From Haloechinothrix_A salitolerans (lineage in GTDB: Bacteria > Actinomycetota > Actinomycetes > Mycobacteriales > Pseudonocardiaceae): a stretch of DNA of 64,000 bases. Where the stretch lies: assembly GCF_039544105.1 (NCBI RefSeq), contig NZ_BAABLA010000114.1. One strand, 5' to 3'. Shown one piece after another: positions 38,585 through 46,487 of the stretch (within the stretch, counting starts at the first letter, position 1; the number at the start of each line of letters is the position of its first letter). The notes under the pieces are model-generated. The model was given only the letters and a program-made list of their open reading frames with translations. It was not told the origin of the DNA and searched no databases. The position numbers were made by a program, and so were the translations under genes.

Positions 38585-39436
38585 GTGGTCACACATCCTG
38601 CAGCCGTGGCGGCCCGCGCCGCTGACATCGCTCAACTCGACGCTGACGTCGTCGAGTGCACCGCGTGCCCGCGACTTGTCGAGTGGCGGGAGGAGGTCGC
38701 GCGGACGAAGCGCGCCGCGTTCGCGGACCAGACGTACTGGGGACGTCCAGTGCCAGGTTTCGGTCCCGCCGACGCATCGCTGGCCATCGTCGGCCTCGCA
38801 CCCGCCGCGCATGGCGCGAACCGCACCGGGCGCATGTTCACCGGCGACCGGTCCGGCGACTTTCTCTACGGCGCGCTCCACGACGTCGGGCTTGCCTCGC
38901 AACCGACCGCGACCAGTGCCGACGACGGTCTTGAGCTGTTCGGCGTGCGCATCACCGCCCCCGTGCACTGTGCGCCGCCCGCGAACAAGCCGACGCCCGC
39001 CGAACGCGACACGTGTCGTCCCTGGCTGGCGCGCGAGCTGGAGTTGATGGCACCGACGCTGCGCGCTGTCGTCGTCCTGGGTGCCTTCGGCTGGCAGGCG
39101 CTGTTGCCGGTGCTAGCCGACGCGGGCTGGCGCATCCCCCGGCCCCGTCCGCGTTTCGGCCACGCCGCCCACCACGTCGTGTCCTGCACTCCCGCCGCTG
39201 TGTCCGACACTCAGGCCGCTGTGTCCGACACTCAGGCCGCTGTGTCCGACACTCAGGCCGCTGTGTCCGACACTCAGGCTGCTGTGTCCTGCACGCACGA
39301 CACGCTCCACCTGTTCGGCTGCTTCCATCCGTCGCAGCAGAACACCTTCACCGGCAGGCTGACACGCGAAATGCTGCGGGACGTCCTCACCGACGCAGCG
39401 AAGGCAGCGTCGTTACCCGTGCGTAACGTGACGTAG
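38585..39436 (+). CDS. Uracil-DNA glycosylase, family 5 (UDGb), with repeat insertion
   Basis: 283 residues. Family-5 UDG motifs: VECTACPRLVEWRE (an Fe-S cluster Cys pair), VPGFGPADASLAIVGLAPAA (motif A), GANRTGRMFTGDRSGDFLY, further Cys in HCAPPANKPTPAE and DTCRPW (cluster ligands), and FGCFHPSQQNTFTGRLT (motif B with His). Residues about 199-240 are six heptads (mostly AVSDTQA) encoded by a 21-bp array, inserted just before motif B. It removes uracil and other deaminated bases from DNA. GTG start. This loop expansion is not a family feature. Confidence 0.9.
   Translation: MVTHPAAVAARAADIAQLDADVVECTACPRLVEWREEVARTKRAAFADQTYWGRPVPGFGPADASLAIVGLAPAAHGANRTGRMFTGDRSGDFLYGALHDVGLASQPTATSADDGLELFGVRITAPVHCAPPANKPTPAERDTCRPWLARELELMAPTLRAVVVLGAFGWQALLPVLADAGWRIPRPRPRFGHAAHHVVSCTPAAVSDTQAAVSDTQAAVSDTQAAVSDTQAAVSCTHDTLHLFGCFHPSQQNTFTGRLTREMLRDVLTDAAKAASLPVRNVT
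39179..39304 (+). repeat. 21-bp tandem repeat array D (inside the UDG gene)
   Basis: Six in-frame 21-bp units (39179, 39200, 39221, 39242, 39263, 39284). The second to fourth are identical and the fifth differs by one base, so the array has expanded recently. All begin GTGTCC and encode VS-D/C-T heptads. Confidence 0.97.
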
Positions 39437-39494
39437 GTATCCCCGCTCAGGGTCCCCACAAGCGTCGCGCTCCGTGAGGTGCGACTATGTCCGC

Positions 39495-40850
39495 ATGGGC
39501 GCAACGAAGTCGGAACCGACCCGCATCGTCATCCTTGGTGGCGGGTATGTCGGTCTCTACACGGCGTTGGGGCTGCAGCGGATGCTGCGTGCCAACGAGG
39601 CGGCCGTGACGGTGGTCGATCCGCAGCCGCACATGACCTACCAGCCGTTTCTGCCAGAGGCGGCGGCTGGCGCTATCGAGCCGCGCCACGTCGTGGTGCC
39701 GCTGCGGCGCGCGCTCAAGCGCTGCCACGTGCTCACCGCGCGGGTGCAGAAGATCGAGCACAAGCGCAAGGTCGTCACGGTCGAGGCCGCTGATGGGCAC
39801 ATCGAGGAGGTCCCGTACGACCACCTCGTGTGCGCGCTCGGATCCGTCGCCCGCCTGCTGCCCATCCCGGGTCTCGCCGAGGAGGGCATCGCCTTCAAGA
39901 CCATCGGCGAGGCGATCTACCTGCGTAACCACGTCATGTCGCAGATGGACCAGGCATCGAGCACCCGCGACCCCGAGATCCGCAAGCGCAAGCTGACGTT
40001 CACCGTTGTCGGCGGCGGTTTCGCGGGTATCGAGGCGCTCGCCGAGCTGGAGGACATGTCGCGGTTCGCGTGCCGCTACTACCCGAACATCGAGCCGGAG
40101 GACCTGCGCTGGGTCCTCGTCGAGGCCGCGCCGCGCATCCTGCCCGAGGTGCGCGAGACGCTGGGTGTCTACACCGTCGAGCAACTGGAGAAGCGCGGCA
40201 TTGAGGTGTACTTGTCGACGCTGGCGAAGTCGTTCGAGAAGGGTCACGTCGTCCTCTCCGACGGCACCGAGTTCGACTCCGACACGATCATCTGGACCGC
40301 TGGTGTCAAGGCGAATCCGGTGCTGGCCGACTCCGACCTGCCGCTGCACAAGTCCGGCAGGGTGCAGGCGACCCCCGCGCTGCAAGTGCTGGACCACCCG
40401 GACGTCTGGGCCGCTGGCGACTGCGCCGCGATTCCGGACCTCTCGGTCACCGAGGAGGACCCGACGGCGATCTGCCCGCCCAACGCGCAGCACGCGGTGC
40501 GGCAGGCCCGACACCTCGCGAAGAACATCATTCGCGCGCTGCGTGGCAAGCCGGTCAAGGACTACAAGCACAAGAACATGGGTGCGGTCGCCAGCCTCGG
40601 CCTGCATGAGGGCGTCGCCGACACCCTCGGCATCAAGCTGAAGGGCTTCCCCGCGTGGAGCATGCACCGGATGTACCACGTCAAGGCGATGCCGACGTTC
40701 AACCGCAAGGCGCGCATCACCATGGACTGGCTGCTCGGCGGTCTGTTCAAGCGCGAGGTGATCTCCATGGGTCAGATTCACTCGCCGCACGAGGAGTTCC
40801 ACCGCGCGTCGGGCAAGGTGCCGGAACGGAAGCCGGACGACTCTGCCTGA
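39495..40850 (+). CDS. ndh: Type II NADH:quinone dehydrogenase
   Basis: 451 residues. A single-subunit flavoprotein that passes electrons from NADH to quinone without pumping protons. FAD fold RIVILGGGYVGLYTALGL, NAD fold TFTVVGGGFAGIEALAELED, the second FAD site VWAAGDCAAIPD, and the quinone-site segment CPPNAQHAVRQARHLAKN. The C-terminal part has the membrane-contact region (MDWLLGGLFKREVISMGQ). The start is ATG 39495 (MGATKSEPTRIVILGGG) in preference to 39474. Confidence 0.94.
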   Translation: MGATKSEPTRIVILGGGYVGLYTALGLQRMLRANEAAVTVVDPQPHMTYQPFLPEAAAGAIEPRHVVVPLRRALKRCHVLTARVQKIEHKRKVVTVEAADGHIEEVPYDHLVCALGSVARLLPIPGLAEEGIAFKTIGEAIYLRNHVMSQMDQASSTRDPEIRKRKLTFTVVGGGFAGIEALAELEDMSRFACRYYPNIEPEDLRWVLVEAAPRILPEVRETLGVYTVEQLEKRGIEVYLSTLAKSFEKGHVVLSDGTEFDSDTIIWTAGVKANPVLADSDLPLHKSGRVQATPALQVLDHPDVWAAGDCAAIPDLSVTEEDPTAICPPNAQHAVRQARHLAKNIIRALRGKPVKDYKHKNMGAVASLGLHEGVADTLGIKLKGFPAWSMHRMYHVKAMPTFNRKARITMDWLLGGLFKREVISMGQIHSPHEEFHRASGKVPERKPDDSA

Positions 40851-40867
40851 CGACGTTGCGTGCTGAC

Positions 40868-40909
40868 GACGTCGTGAGCGGGGAACACGCCGTCGGGAGT
40901 GTGGGACAC
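40868..40909 (-). repeat. 21-bp repeat array E (degenerate, intergenic)
   Basis: Two 21-bp units on the minus strand (GTGTCCCACACTCCCGACGGC and a weaker copy beginning GTGTTC), located 18 bp after the ndh stop and before the tRNA gene. Same family as arrays A-D. Confidence 0.75.
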
Positions 40910-40967
40910 GACGCGGCGAAACGCCCCACGGGTGCCTTCGTTCGCCGGAGCGCATAGGCTCGACGGT

Positions 40968-41044
40968 GCCCCCGTAGCCCAATCGGCAGAGGCAGTCGAC
41001 TTAAAATCGATCAAGTGCGGGTTCGAGTCCCGTCGGGGGCACCA
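40968..41044 (+). tRNA. tRNA with UAA anticodon, short variable arm (tRNA-Leu by anticodon)
   Basis: 74 nt plus encoded CCA. Acceptor GCCCCCG/CGGGGGC; short D stem (GCC/GGC); anticodon arm GTCGA-CTTAAAA-TCGAT, giving anticodon TAA; 5-nt variable loop; T arm GCGGG-TTCGAGT-CCCGT; discriminator A. Bacterial tRNA-Leu normally carries a long variable arm, which is absent here, so the charged amino acid is not certain. TAGGCT at 40954 is a likely -10. The accessory region begins directly after it, so this tRNA is a plausible integration site. Confidence 0.9.
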
Positions 41045-41274
41045 GATCAGTCGTAATCAAACCTTAGACACCGCAACCAGGTGTTGAAGCTGCAGTAAGA
41101 CCCCGGCGGCGCTATGCTGCTCGATCGCCCGCGGATGGCGTTTGGAATGTTGCATGCCGTTCCGGACGTCCTTAATGGCCTATACGACGTCCACGGCGTG
41201 ATCAATCCGTCCAGAATTTGGCTCCTCAAGCTTCTGGTTCAAAGATCGCCGTATGGAAAGGCACTTTCTCGGTG

Positions 41275-41440
41275 ATGCGTACAAGACTGCGTAGGCAGTT
41301 TGTCGGTTGTTGCGGTGAACGGCAAGGGGGTGGTGTCGCAGGCGGGCACGGTGCTGCTGCGGGAGTGGGGGTGACCGGGTTGGGCTCACGAGCGGGTTCT
41401 CGGCGGCGCTGACGCGCGACGGAGCAGACGGGCCCGCTTC
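41275..41440 (+). pseudogene. Degraded IS1380-like transposase N-terminus
   Basis: Three frames must be joined to read a transposase-like N-terminus: MRTRLRRQF, then VVAVNGKGVVSQAGTVLLRE, then VTGLGS, then GFSAALTRDGADG. This resembles the start of IS1380-family transposases (GKGVVSQAG...TGLxxGLSAAL). It is short and ends without the catalytic region, so it is a relic. The remainder of 41045-41505 shows no gene I can support. Confidence 0.6.
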
Positions 41441-41505
41441 CGCTGCACACGCTTGTCTGGAGGCGCCCAGACCCTCTGAGGCTACTAGAGGTAGTCGAGA
41501 AGGAG

Positions 41506-41534
41506 TTGACAGGCTTTCTGGAATCCCTCATGCT
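41506..41534 (+). promoter_or_regulatory. Promoter of the 157-residue island gene
   Basis: Consensus TTGACA (-35), a 17-bp spacer and CATGCT (-10), 50 bp before the ATG at 41585. Confidence 0.55.
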
Positions 41535-41584
41535 GTCTTCTGGAACAAGGTTAAACTGGCCTTGCTGATCTGAAGGAAAATGCA

Positions 41585-42058
41585 GTGTCTGACATTACCG
41601 TGCCTGTTCCAGACGACAGGGTTGCCGAGTTCTACCACTTCTTCGGCCTCTGGCTTGGAGGGTCTCTCAGCCTCTCTGAGGTTACTACTCAGAAGCTTCC
41701 TGAGGGTTCAGAGCCCTCCAAGGAGCGTCGTAGGTGGACCGGTTCAGACGAAGACCGCGAGGACGCTGAGGAGCTCTGGGGCAAGCTGAACAAGCGCGCT
41801 AAGGGGTTTTACAGCCTGCTCATCGACGCGCCAGGAACCGAGTTCACCGGTAACTACATCGCCGAGAAGTTGAACATTCCTAACGGTGCGAGCGGCGTTG
41901 CCGGTGTCCTTTCATGGCCGGGGCGATACTGCTGGAACATGAACCGCCACCTGCCTTCCCAGTGGCGTGACGGCGAAGACGGCGCGCCCTCCGTCTACTG
42001 GATGGACGCCGACGTAGCGGCGTTGTTTGCCGCTGTTCGCGCTGACCTGGACGGCTAG
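41585..42058 (+). CDS. Hypothetical protein (DUF6416-like), first gene of the island
   Basis: 157 residues, MSDITVPVPDDRVAEFYHFF at the N-terminus, a charged middle and a C-terminal half with NYIAEKLNIPNGASGVAGVL that could be a winged-helix-like segment. It resembles proteins annotated DUF6416 in actinomycetes, but I cannot verify that here. GC is visibly lower than in the flanking chromosome and codon choice is less G/C-ending, indicating recent acquisition. It has its own promoter (41506-41534). Confidence 0.75.
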   Translation: MSDITVPVPDDRVAEFYHFFGLWLGGSLSLSEVTTQKLPEGSEPSKERRRWTGSDEDREDAEELWGKLNKRAKGFYSLLIDAPGTEFTGNYIAEKLNIPNGASGVAGVLSWPGRYCWNMNRHLPSQWRDGEDGAPSVYWMDADVAALFAAVRADLDG

Positions 42059-42187
42059 TTAGTCACGCCTGCACTCGGATTAAGCAGTCCGTGGAATCCT
42101 GGACACCACCGAAGCGGCGCAAGTCAGGCCGAGAGGTGTCTGCCAACTGTCTGCCGAGTCGTTCGGATGGACAAGGAGCATTGATGG

Positions 42188-42570
42188 TCAAGCAGCCGTT
42201 CGGAGCGGCAACAGCGCATCGTCATCGGCAAGCAGGTGATCTAGTGCGGCCACCTCGGCTTTCATCACCACGGGTACGTGCCGCAGGCCGGCGATGGTCA
42301 GCGCAACGTGACTATCCGGGCGCGGAGCAGCGCCGCCTTGGCTCGCGAACCACACGGCTTGGTAGCGCGGTTGCGTCCCAGCGCGCCCAACTATCGGAAA
42401 GCTGCCAAGAATCGCCAGGGCATTGAGTCCCGCGGCTCCTAGGTTCCCCTCGACGTACTGGTATATGGGCCACTGCCCATGCTCCCAAAGGCATCCCACA
42501 ACATTTCGAGCAGGACACGTTGCTCTTCAGAGGGCTCGGCGAGGAGCGGGTTCGTCATGTGCTGGTCCAC
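42188..42570 (-). pseudogene. Frameshifted hypothetical gene
   Basis: Reading from GTG 42570 (behind GGAGGGA) gives VDQHMTNPLLAEPSEEQRVL then LEMLWDAF in one frame. The sense continues in the next frame as EHGQWPIYQYVEGNL...FPIVGRAGTQPRYQAVWFAS and ends at 42188. The break is near 42485, where one base seems to be lost after the WDAF codons. Neither half alone looks like a complete protein, and the C-terminus may also be truncated. Function unknown. Confidence 0.65.
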
Positions 42571-42638
42571 CGTGTTCCCTCCGGGAGCGAGCGTGTGAAG
42601 CCGCCAGTATGTCCGTTCGGCTGTCTACCCTTTGGCCT

Positions 42639-42854
42639 ATGGCATCACGATGGTTATACCGGTGTGCAGGCGGCACGCCGTATGCGTGGACGACCGATGA
42701 TAAGTGGTTCTGGCTGGTGGATGGCGGTTCATGCTGGACGTGGCGGCAGCGTGAGTGGTTCTACGATGCGACAACTGGCCAGCCTATCGGCTGGTTGCAC
42801 AAAGACACGCTGTACGACCAGCGCACCGGACGGCCGCTGTACTATTTCGCCTGA
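42639..42854 (+). CDS. Small Trp/Tyr-rich hypothetical protein
   Basis: 71 residues from ATG 42639, containing GGTPYAWTTDDKWFWLVDGG and ATTGQPIGWLHKDTLYDQRT. Seven Trp residues and repeated aromatic/Gly patterns suggest a small beta-rich fold. No family recognised. It lies in a region otherwise free of plus-strand genes, and the composition argues for real coding. Confidence 0.5.
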   Translation: MASRWLYRCAGGTPYAWTTDDKWFWLVDGGSCWTWRQREWFYDATTGQPIGWLHKDTLYDQRTGRPLYYFA

Positions 42855-42926
42855 GTTTGACGTGACGCCTCCGTGATCATGTCGTCAGTCGGGGCGCTGA
42901 CGTGGATTGCCGGAATAGGACCACGG

Positions 42927-43553
42927 CTAGCGCGGCGCGCCGTTGCACTGGGACCGCACGTGGTGCCATACGACGATGTCGAGCACCCGTAGCGCCGACA
43001 GAGGGCGACCATCCGGCGTGAGCCGCCCATCAGCGAGGTCAGCGAGCAGGGCACGGTTGGTCTGCATATCCGCATGCAGCGTGGCGTAGAAACGTGCCGG
43101 GTTTCTCGGCACGCCATAGAACGCGCGGACGTGCGAGTCGTACACCGGCACGAGCTGGGGGCGCAGTCGATGCAGCACCTTCGAGACGGTGACCGCTGTC
43201 CAGTTGTCGACGGCCTCCGTGTGCCAATTCGCGTTACGTACTAACCGAAATGGTGGCTCATCGATCGACGGCATCTCAGCGAACACCTCTGAACCATCTG
43301 TCTCATCAAGCACGCGCTGCATGCTCGCTCGCAACGCGGCAGGGGCGCCGTTGCCACCTTGGAACAGAGGGATTACCTCGTTATGGGTGAGCCGCAAGCT
43401 GAGCAAGTTGGCGGCGAAGCAGTCCAACGGGGTCAGCTGACCGGAGAAGCCGTACAACTGGTCGTAGGTGTGGAAGGCATAACCTGCCGCGCGGTCCATG
43501 AACGTCTCCACGTGCGCGGCGGCGCATCGGCGGAGGTCGGCGAACGATCCCAT
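42927..43553 (-). CDS. Hypothetical protein (DUF6308-like), last gene of the small-protein operon
   Basis: 208 residues from ATG 43553. It contains LTPLDCFAANLLSLRL, VSKVLHRLRPQLVPVYDSHV and LRVLDIVVWHHVRS. The L-(I/V)-P-V-Y-D segment recalls proteins annotated DUF6308 in actinomycetes (assignment from memory). Mostly helical and without membrane segments. The upstream open frame to 43658 overlaps the preceding gene and is less convincing. Confidence 0.7.
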   Translation of the reverse strand: MGSFADLRRCAAAHVETFMDRAAGYAFHTYDQLYGFSGQLTPLDCFAANLLSLRLTHNEVIPLFQGGNGAPAALRASMQRVLDETDGSEVFAEMPSIDEPPFRLVRNANWHTEAVDNWTAVTVSKVLHRLRPQLVPVYDSHVRAFYGVPRNPARFYATLHADMQTNRALLADLADGRLTPDGRPLSALRVLDIVVWHHVRSQCNGAPR

Positions 43554-43611
43554 GCCCGTTACCGTCGAGGCTTCAGGGCGTGCCGTTACAGCTCGGAGGT
43601 TCTGAACGAAG

Positions 43612-44016
43612 CTATCCCTGCCCCAACCACCGCGCCGTCCGTCGCAGCGCCAGCACATGGCCCCCTGTCAGAATGCACGCCAGCTCCATCCCCATCGCCA
43701 TTCCATGCCGACAGTGGTACTGCGTCGTCTCACCGTGTTGTTCGGCTTCTTCGGCCATCATTCGCTCGAACTGCTGGTGTTTGCGGTCGAAGAACACGGA
43801 CCAGCGGGCCAGGGCTTCGCCAGCCACGTACGGCGCGGCAGCGGTCACTGCGACTGCCAGCCGTGCCCGGTGCACCGTCCGCGCGCTCCTGTTTGTCGGT
43901 ACGCGAGCAGCCTCATACCCGGCCCGCGCCACCCGCAGCGCGGTCGGCGTGACGAGGTCACTGGGCGTCACGCGGGCGGGTGTCGGCGTGGGAAGGCTGT
44001 GGCGCTCGTTTGTCAT
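43612..44016 (-). CDS. Hypothetical protein of the operon
   Basis: 134 residues. Thr/Pro/Arg-rich N-terminus, then a helical part with weakly hydrophobic stretches (ARLAVAVTAAAPYVAGEALA) and GMAMGMELACILTGGHVLAL. No family recognised. Its ATG overlaps the preceding stop by 4 bp (ATGA), so it is translationally coupled to the gene at 44013-44492. Confidence 0.65.
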   Translation of the reverse strand: MTNERHSLPTPTPARVTPSDLVTPTALRVARAGYEAARVPTNRSARTVHRARLAVAVTAAAPYVAGEALARWSVFFDRKHQQFERMMAEEAEQHGETTQYHCRHGMAMGMELACILTGGHVLALRRTARWLGQG

Positions 44017-44492
44017 GGCGTCCTTTCATCAGGTGTGCGTGCCGTGGATGCGGCGTTCGACTCGCTCGTGGCGCCGGAGGTGCCGGGTGCCCGCGCTTGG
44101 AGGTCGTGCAGCACCTGGTCGCGTTCGGTGCGGTCGTCGCTAGACAAGGCGGCCAGGATGGCCTGCCACCGTTCCGTAGCCAGAACCACCGCGGCGTCGC
44201 CAATGAGCTGCTGCGCCGCGTGCAGTCGCTTGTGCTCGGTGCGGCGCGTCAGCGCCGTGTGCTCCGAGGCCACGTTGGCCAGGATTTCGCGCAGCCGTGC
44301 CGCGGCGGCGGCGGTGATGGTCACCGGCTCGTCCTCGTTGACGCCAATGGCTATCACGCAGTCGTCGGGATCCCCGGTCAGCGTGAGCAGGCCGCATCGG
44401 ATCGGCACGGGATACGGCTCCGCCGAGCGGAGGTGGTGGCCGTAAACCTCGAAGTCCGTGGGCCAGTCGTAGCCGTCATCGTGTCGCATCAT
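44013..44492 (-). CDS. Hypothetical protein of the operon
   Basis: 159 residues from ATG 44492, N-terminus MMRHDDGYDWPTDFEVYGHH. Contains PVPIRCGLLTLTGDPDDCVI and a helical region with REILANVASEHTALTRRTEHKR. The A of its ATG is the last base of the upstream gene's TGA (TGATG), a sign of coupled translation. No function assigned. Confidence 0.7.
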   Translation of the reverse strand: MMRHDDGYDWPTDFEVYGHHLRSAEPYPVPIRCGLLTLTGDPDDCVIAIGVNEDEPVTITAAAAARLREILANVASEHTALTRRTEHKRLHAAQQLIGDAAVVLATERWQAILAALSSDDRTERDQVLHDLQARAPGTSGATSESNAASTARTPDERTP

Positions 44493-44863
44493 CACCCTCG
44501 CTGAGTCGTCGGTACCGCCCGTGTGCCAGTCCGCTCTGGTTCCCGGTTGCACGCGGTGGCAGGGTTTTCGGCAGTTCGTCGGTGACGAAGTCGCCGTCCT
44601 GGGTCGCAGGTCGGCCAGTAGCCTGCCCGACCCTGTTGGTCGCGCGCGGCGGCCCACCGCACTTCGCCGTCCCTGAACTCCTGGACGAACCGCTCGGCGT
44701 CGATGCGCTGGATAATCTCCGCCACCGTGGTCCTGGGCGCTGTCGGCCGCCGCTGCGCTCGCCGTGCTCGAAGCTGCTGGACGAGTTCGCTCGCCCCGAG
44801 CCCGAGTGCCCACAACACGGGTGCTGCCAGGATCGCCAGCACATAGACCAGGGCAGCGTTCAT
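44492..44863 (-). CDS. Small membrane protein of the operon
   Basis: 123 residues. One N-terminal transmembrane helix (NAALVYVLAILAAPVLWALG) and a basic cytoplasmic part including EIIQRIDAERFVQEFRDGEV. The last 35 residues are Arg/Thr-rich; a one-base shift near residue 88 would instead give QDGDFVTDELPKTLPPRATG, which looks more protein-like, so a frameshift is possible. The stop overlaps the next start. Such a protein could be an AICE spread-type (Spd) membrane protein, but similarity is only in layout. Confidence 0.55.
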   Translation of the reverse strand: MNAALVYVLAILAAPVLWALGLGASELVQQLRARRAQRRPTAPRTTVAEIIQRIDAERFVQEFRDGEVRWAAARDQQGRAGYWPTCDPGRRLRHRRTAENPATACNREPERTGTRAVPTTQRG

Positions 44864-44995
44864 GGCTCACGGTGGTGTTGTCGATGTGGTGTCGCAGATT
44901 CCCCAGGAATGTCGTGGCGCTGTGCAGCGGGCACGGTGCTCTCGCAGCACGGCCGCGTGGCACCGGGACGGTGGCTGGTGCGAGGCGAGTGGCGC

Positions 44996-45421
44996 TCAAG
45001 CCGGAGCGATGCTGTCGTACTCGGGCGCGGGCTTGTGGGGCACGCAGATGCTGCCGGGCGGGACTGCCGCACCGGCGTCGCGGCCCTGCTCGATGACCTT
45101 CAGCAAGCTGGTGACGTGGTCCTCAAACCGGGCGTGCCCGAACGGCGTGCGCTGGACCCACATGCACTGGTAGGCACCCCGGGTGGTGTGTACGTAGCCG
45201 GCTTTGCGTAGCCGGGTGACTTGGCGCGACATCGCGGAGGGTTGAGCACCGACCATCTCGCACAGCCAGCCGAAGCGGTAGTAGCAGTCGGTGACGAGCT
45301 CGGCCATGAGCAGCAGCCGCGTCGGGTTGAGCAGCAGCGGATCGAAGTCCGGGCCGATCCAGGGAATGCCCATGATCTCAGTGCGGGAGCGGATTAGTTC
45401 CGGCGTCGGGGCGGTGGTCAT
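44996..45421 (-). CDS. Winged-helix transcriptional regulator
   Basis: 141 residues. LNPTRLLLMAELVTDCYYRF and CEMVGAQPSAMSRQVTRLRK with AGYVHTTRGA form a MarR/ArsR-like winged helix-turn-helix that would place its recognition helix at SAMSRQVTRL. The C-terminal tail is Pro-rich. It lies within the minus-strand operon, separated by about 60 bp from the gene before it and 130 bp from the next, where a promoter may sit. Confidence 0.8.
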   Translation of the reverse strand: MTTAPTPELIRSRTEIMGIPWIGPDFDPLLLNPTRLLLMAELVTDCYYRFGWLCEMVGAQPSAMSRQVTRLRKAGYVHTTRGAYQCMWVQRTPFGHARFEDHVTSLLKVIEQGRDAGAAVPPGSICVPHKPAPEYDSIAPA

Positions 45422-45478
45422 GACTGGCCTTTCTGGATATGTGTCGGTGGGTCGGGGATTTCGTAGTGGGCTGGCGGG

Positions 45479-45784
45479 TCACGGCCGATGCTTTCCGATC
45501 TGGCGAATGCGTTCCCGGGTCACGCCTGCCGCGTAGCCGATGTCGTCGAGCGGCAGGCCGAGGGCGACGGCGTGGCGGATGGCTTCGTTACGTGTGGTGC
45601 GGTCGCGGTCGCGGCTGTGTGTGCGGACGGCGTCCAACGCGGCTGCTGCACTGGTGCAGGGCCACGCCGTATCGCAGGTGGTACAGGTGTGATGTCCACC
45701 GATTCGGCGCGACCGATGCTGTTCTGTTGCTTGCATGCGGTTTCCGTTTCTGCTGGTCGGCATGGTGGGAGCGGCGTCCCTCAT
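45479..45784 (-). CDS. Small HTH protein with zinc-type Cys cluster
   Basis: 101 residues. GGHHTCTTCDTAWPCTSA carries a C-x2-C...C cluster, and the C-terminus (AIRHAVALGLPLDDIGYAAG then VTRERIRQIG) is a helix-turn-helix ending in a sigma-region-4-like RERIRQI recognition helix. ATG 45784 overlaps the upstream stop by 4 bp. Probably a DNA-binding accessory factor. Confidence 0.65.
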   Translation of the reverse strand: MRDAAPTMPTSRNGNRMQATEQHRSRRIGGHHTCTTCDTAWPCTSAAAALDAVRTHSRDRDRTTRNEAIRHAVALGLPLDDIGYAAGVTRERIRQIGKHRP

Positions 45785-46050
45785 GGCGGTGGTGACGGGT
45801 CGATTCCGGTGTCGGCTGACCCGTCGGCAGGCTCGGTCGGCTTGCCAGGGATCATCAGTCCGCCTGCGTGGGTGCGCAGTAGCTCGGCCAGCTCCGTCAG
45901 CAGGTCGGCGAACTCGCGCTGCCGCTGCGGGCTCATGCGGCCTTCCAGCAGCGCCAGCGCCACGTCCGGCACCTTGCCGTTGATGGCCGCCAGCGCGGAG
46001 AGCAGCGCCTTGGTGTCCGGCTCCAGGACGGGCGACTCGTCTGCCGACAT
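45781..46050 (-). CDS. Hypothetical protein of the operon
   Basis: 89 residues, acidic and helical (TKALLSALAAINGKVPDVAL, RQREFADLLTELAELLRTHA). No family recognised. Its ATG is immediately adjacent to the stop of the preceding gene (46051), and its stop overlaps the next ATG. Confidence 0.7.
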   Translation of the reverse strand: MSADESPVLEPDTKALLSALAAINGKVPDVALALLEGRMSPQRQREFADLLTELAELLRTHAGGLMIPGKPTEPADGSADTGIDPSPPP

Positions 46051-46485
46051 CTACGACGCCCAGGCGGAGTCGTCGCGGTCGTCGTCGGCGCTGTCCGCAG
46101 CCGTCCGGCGACACGCAGCCGGTGCCGCCTCGTTCTTGATGAACAGCGTCGCGCCGGTGCGGTGCAGTTCGGAGCGCAGCCGCGTGGCCACGGTGTTCAC
46201 CGTCGAGAGGTGGCTACGGTCCAGCACGAGCAAGGTGCCGTTGTCGGGCAGATGGAGGGCGGCGAGGGCGGCTGTGAAGCCAGGTCGGATGAGCGCGTCC
46301 GGGGCTACGCCGAGGTCGCGGAAGACCGCACCAAGCTGCCAACCGTCGTGTTCACACCAGGCGACGAGGTCGGCTTCATGCGCGGCGGCGAGCGACGGGC
46401 TGTGATCGGTGGTGCGCACATAGCCGTAGACGACCGGGGACGCGTCGGCGAGCTGTGCGCTGCGGGTGTCTGGTTCAGCCGTCAT
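46051..46485 (-). CDS. Serine-recombinase (resolvase)-like protein, probably catalytically dead
   Basis: 144 residues. The fold pattern of a resolvase N-terminal domain is readable: VVYGYVRTTDH (strand 1), LVAWCEHDGWQLGAVFRDLG, RPGFTAALAALHLPDNGTLL, VLDRSHLSTVNTVATRLRSE. In resolvases the nucleophilic Ser follows Y-x-R-V; here Thr-Thr replaces it. No DNA-binding C-terminal domain is present. It therefore looks like a repurposed or decayed recombinase domain. Adjacent to the genes on both sides (2-3 bp gaps). Confidence 0.7.
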   Translation of the reverse strand: MTAEPDTRSAQLADASPVVYGYVRTTDHSPSLAAAHEADLVAWCEHDGWQLGAVFRDLGVAPDALIRPGFTAALAALHLPDNGTLLVLDRSHLSTVNTVATRLRSELHRTGATLFIKNEAAPAACRRTAADSADDDRDDSAWAS

Positions 46486-46487
46486 GG

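Noticed and set aside
39179..39304. CRISPR-like array of short repeats
   Set aside because: The units are contiguous 21-mers without unique spacers, lie inside a coding sequence, and no cas genes are in the window.
44477..44999. 328-residue frame from 44999 to 44013
   Set aside because: The upstream half has unlikely Arg/Ala/Gly composition and overlaps a better membrane-protein frame; the C-terminal half from ATG 44492 is the real gene.
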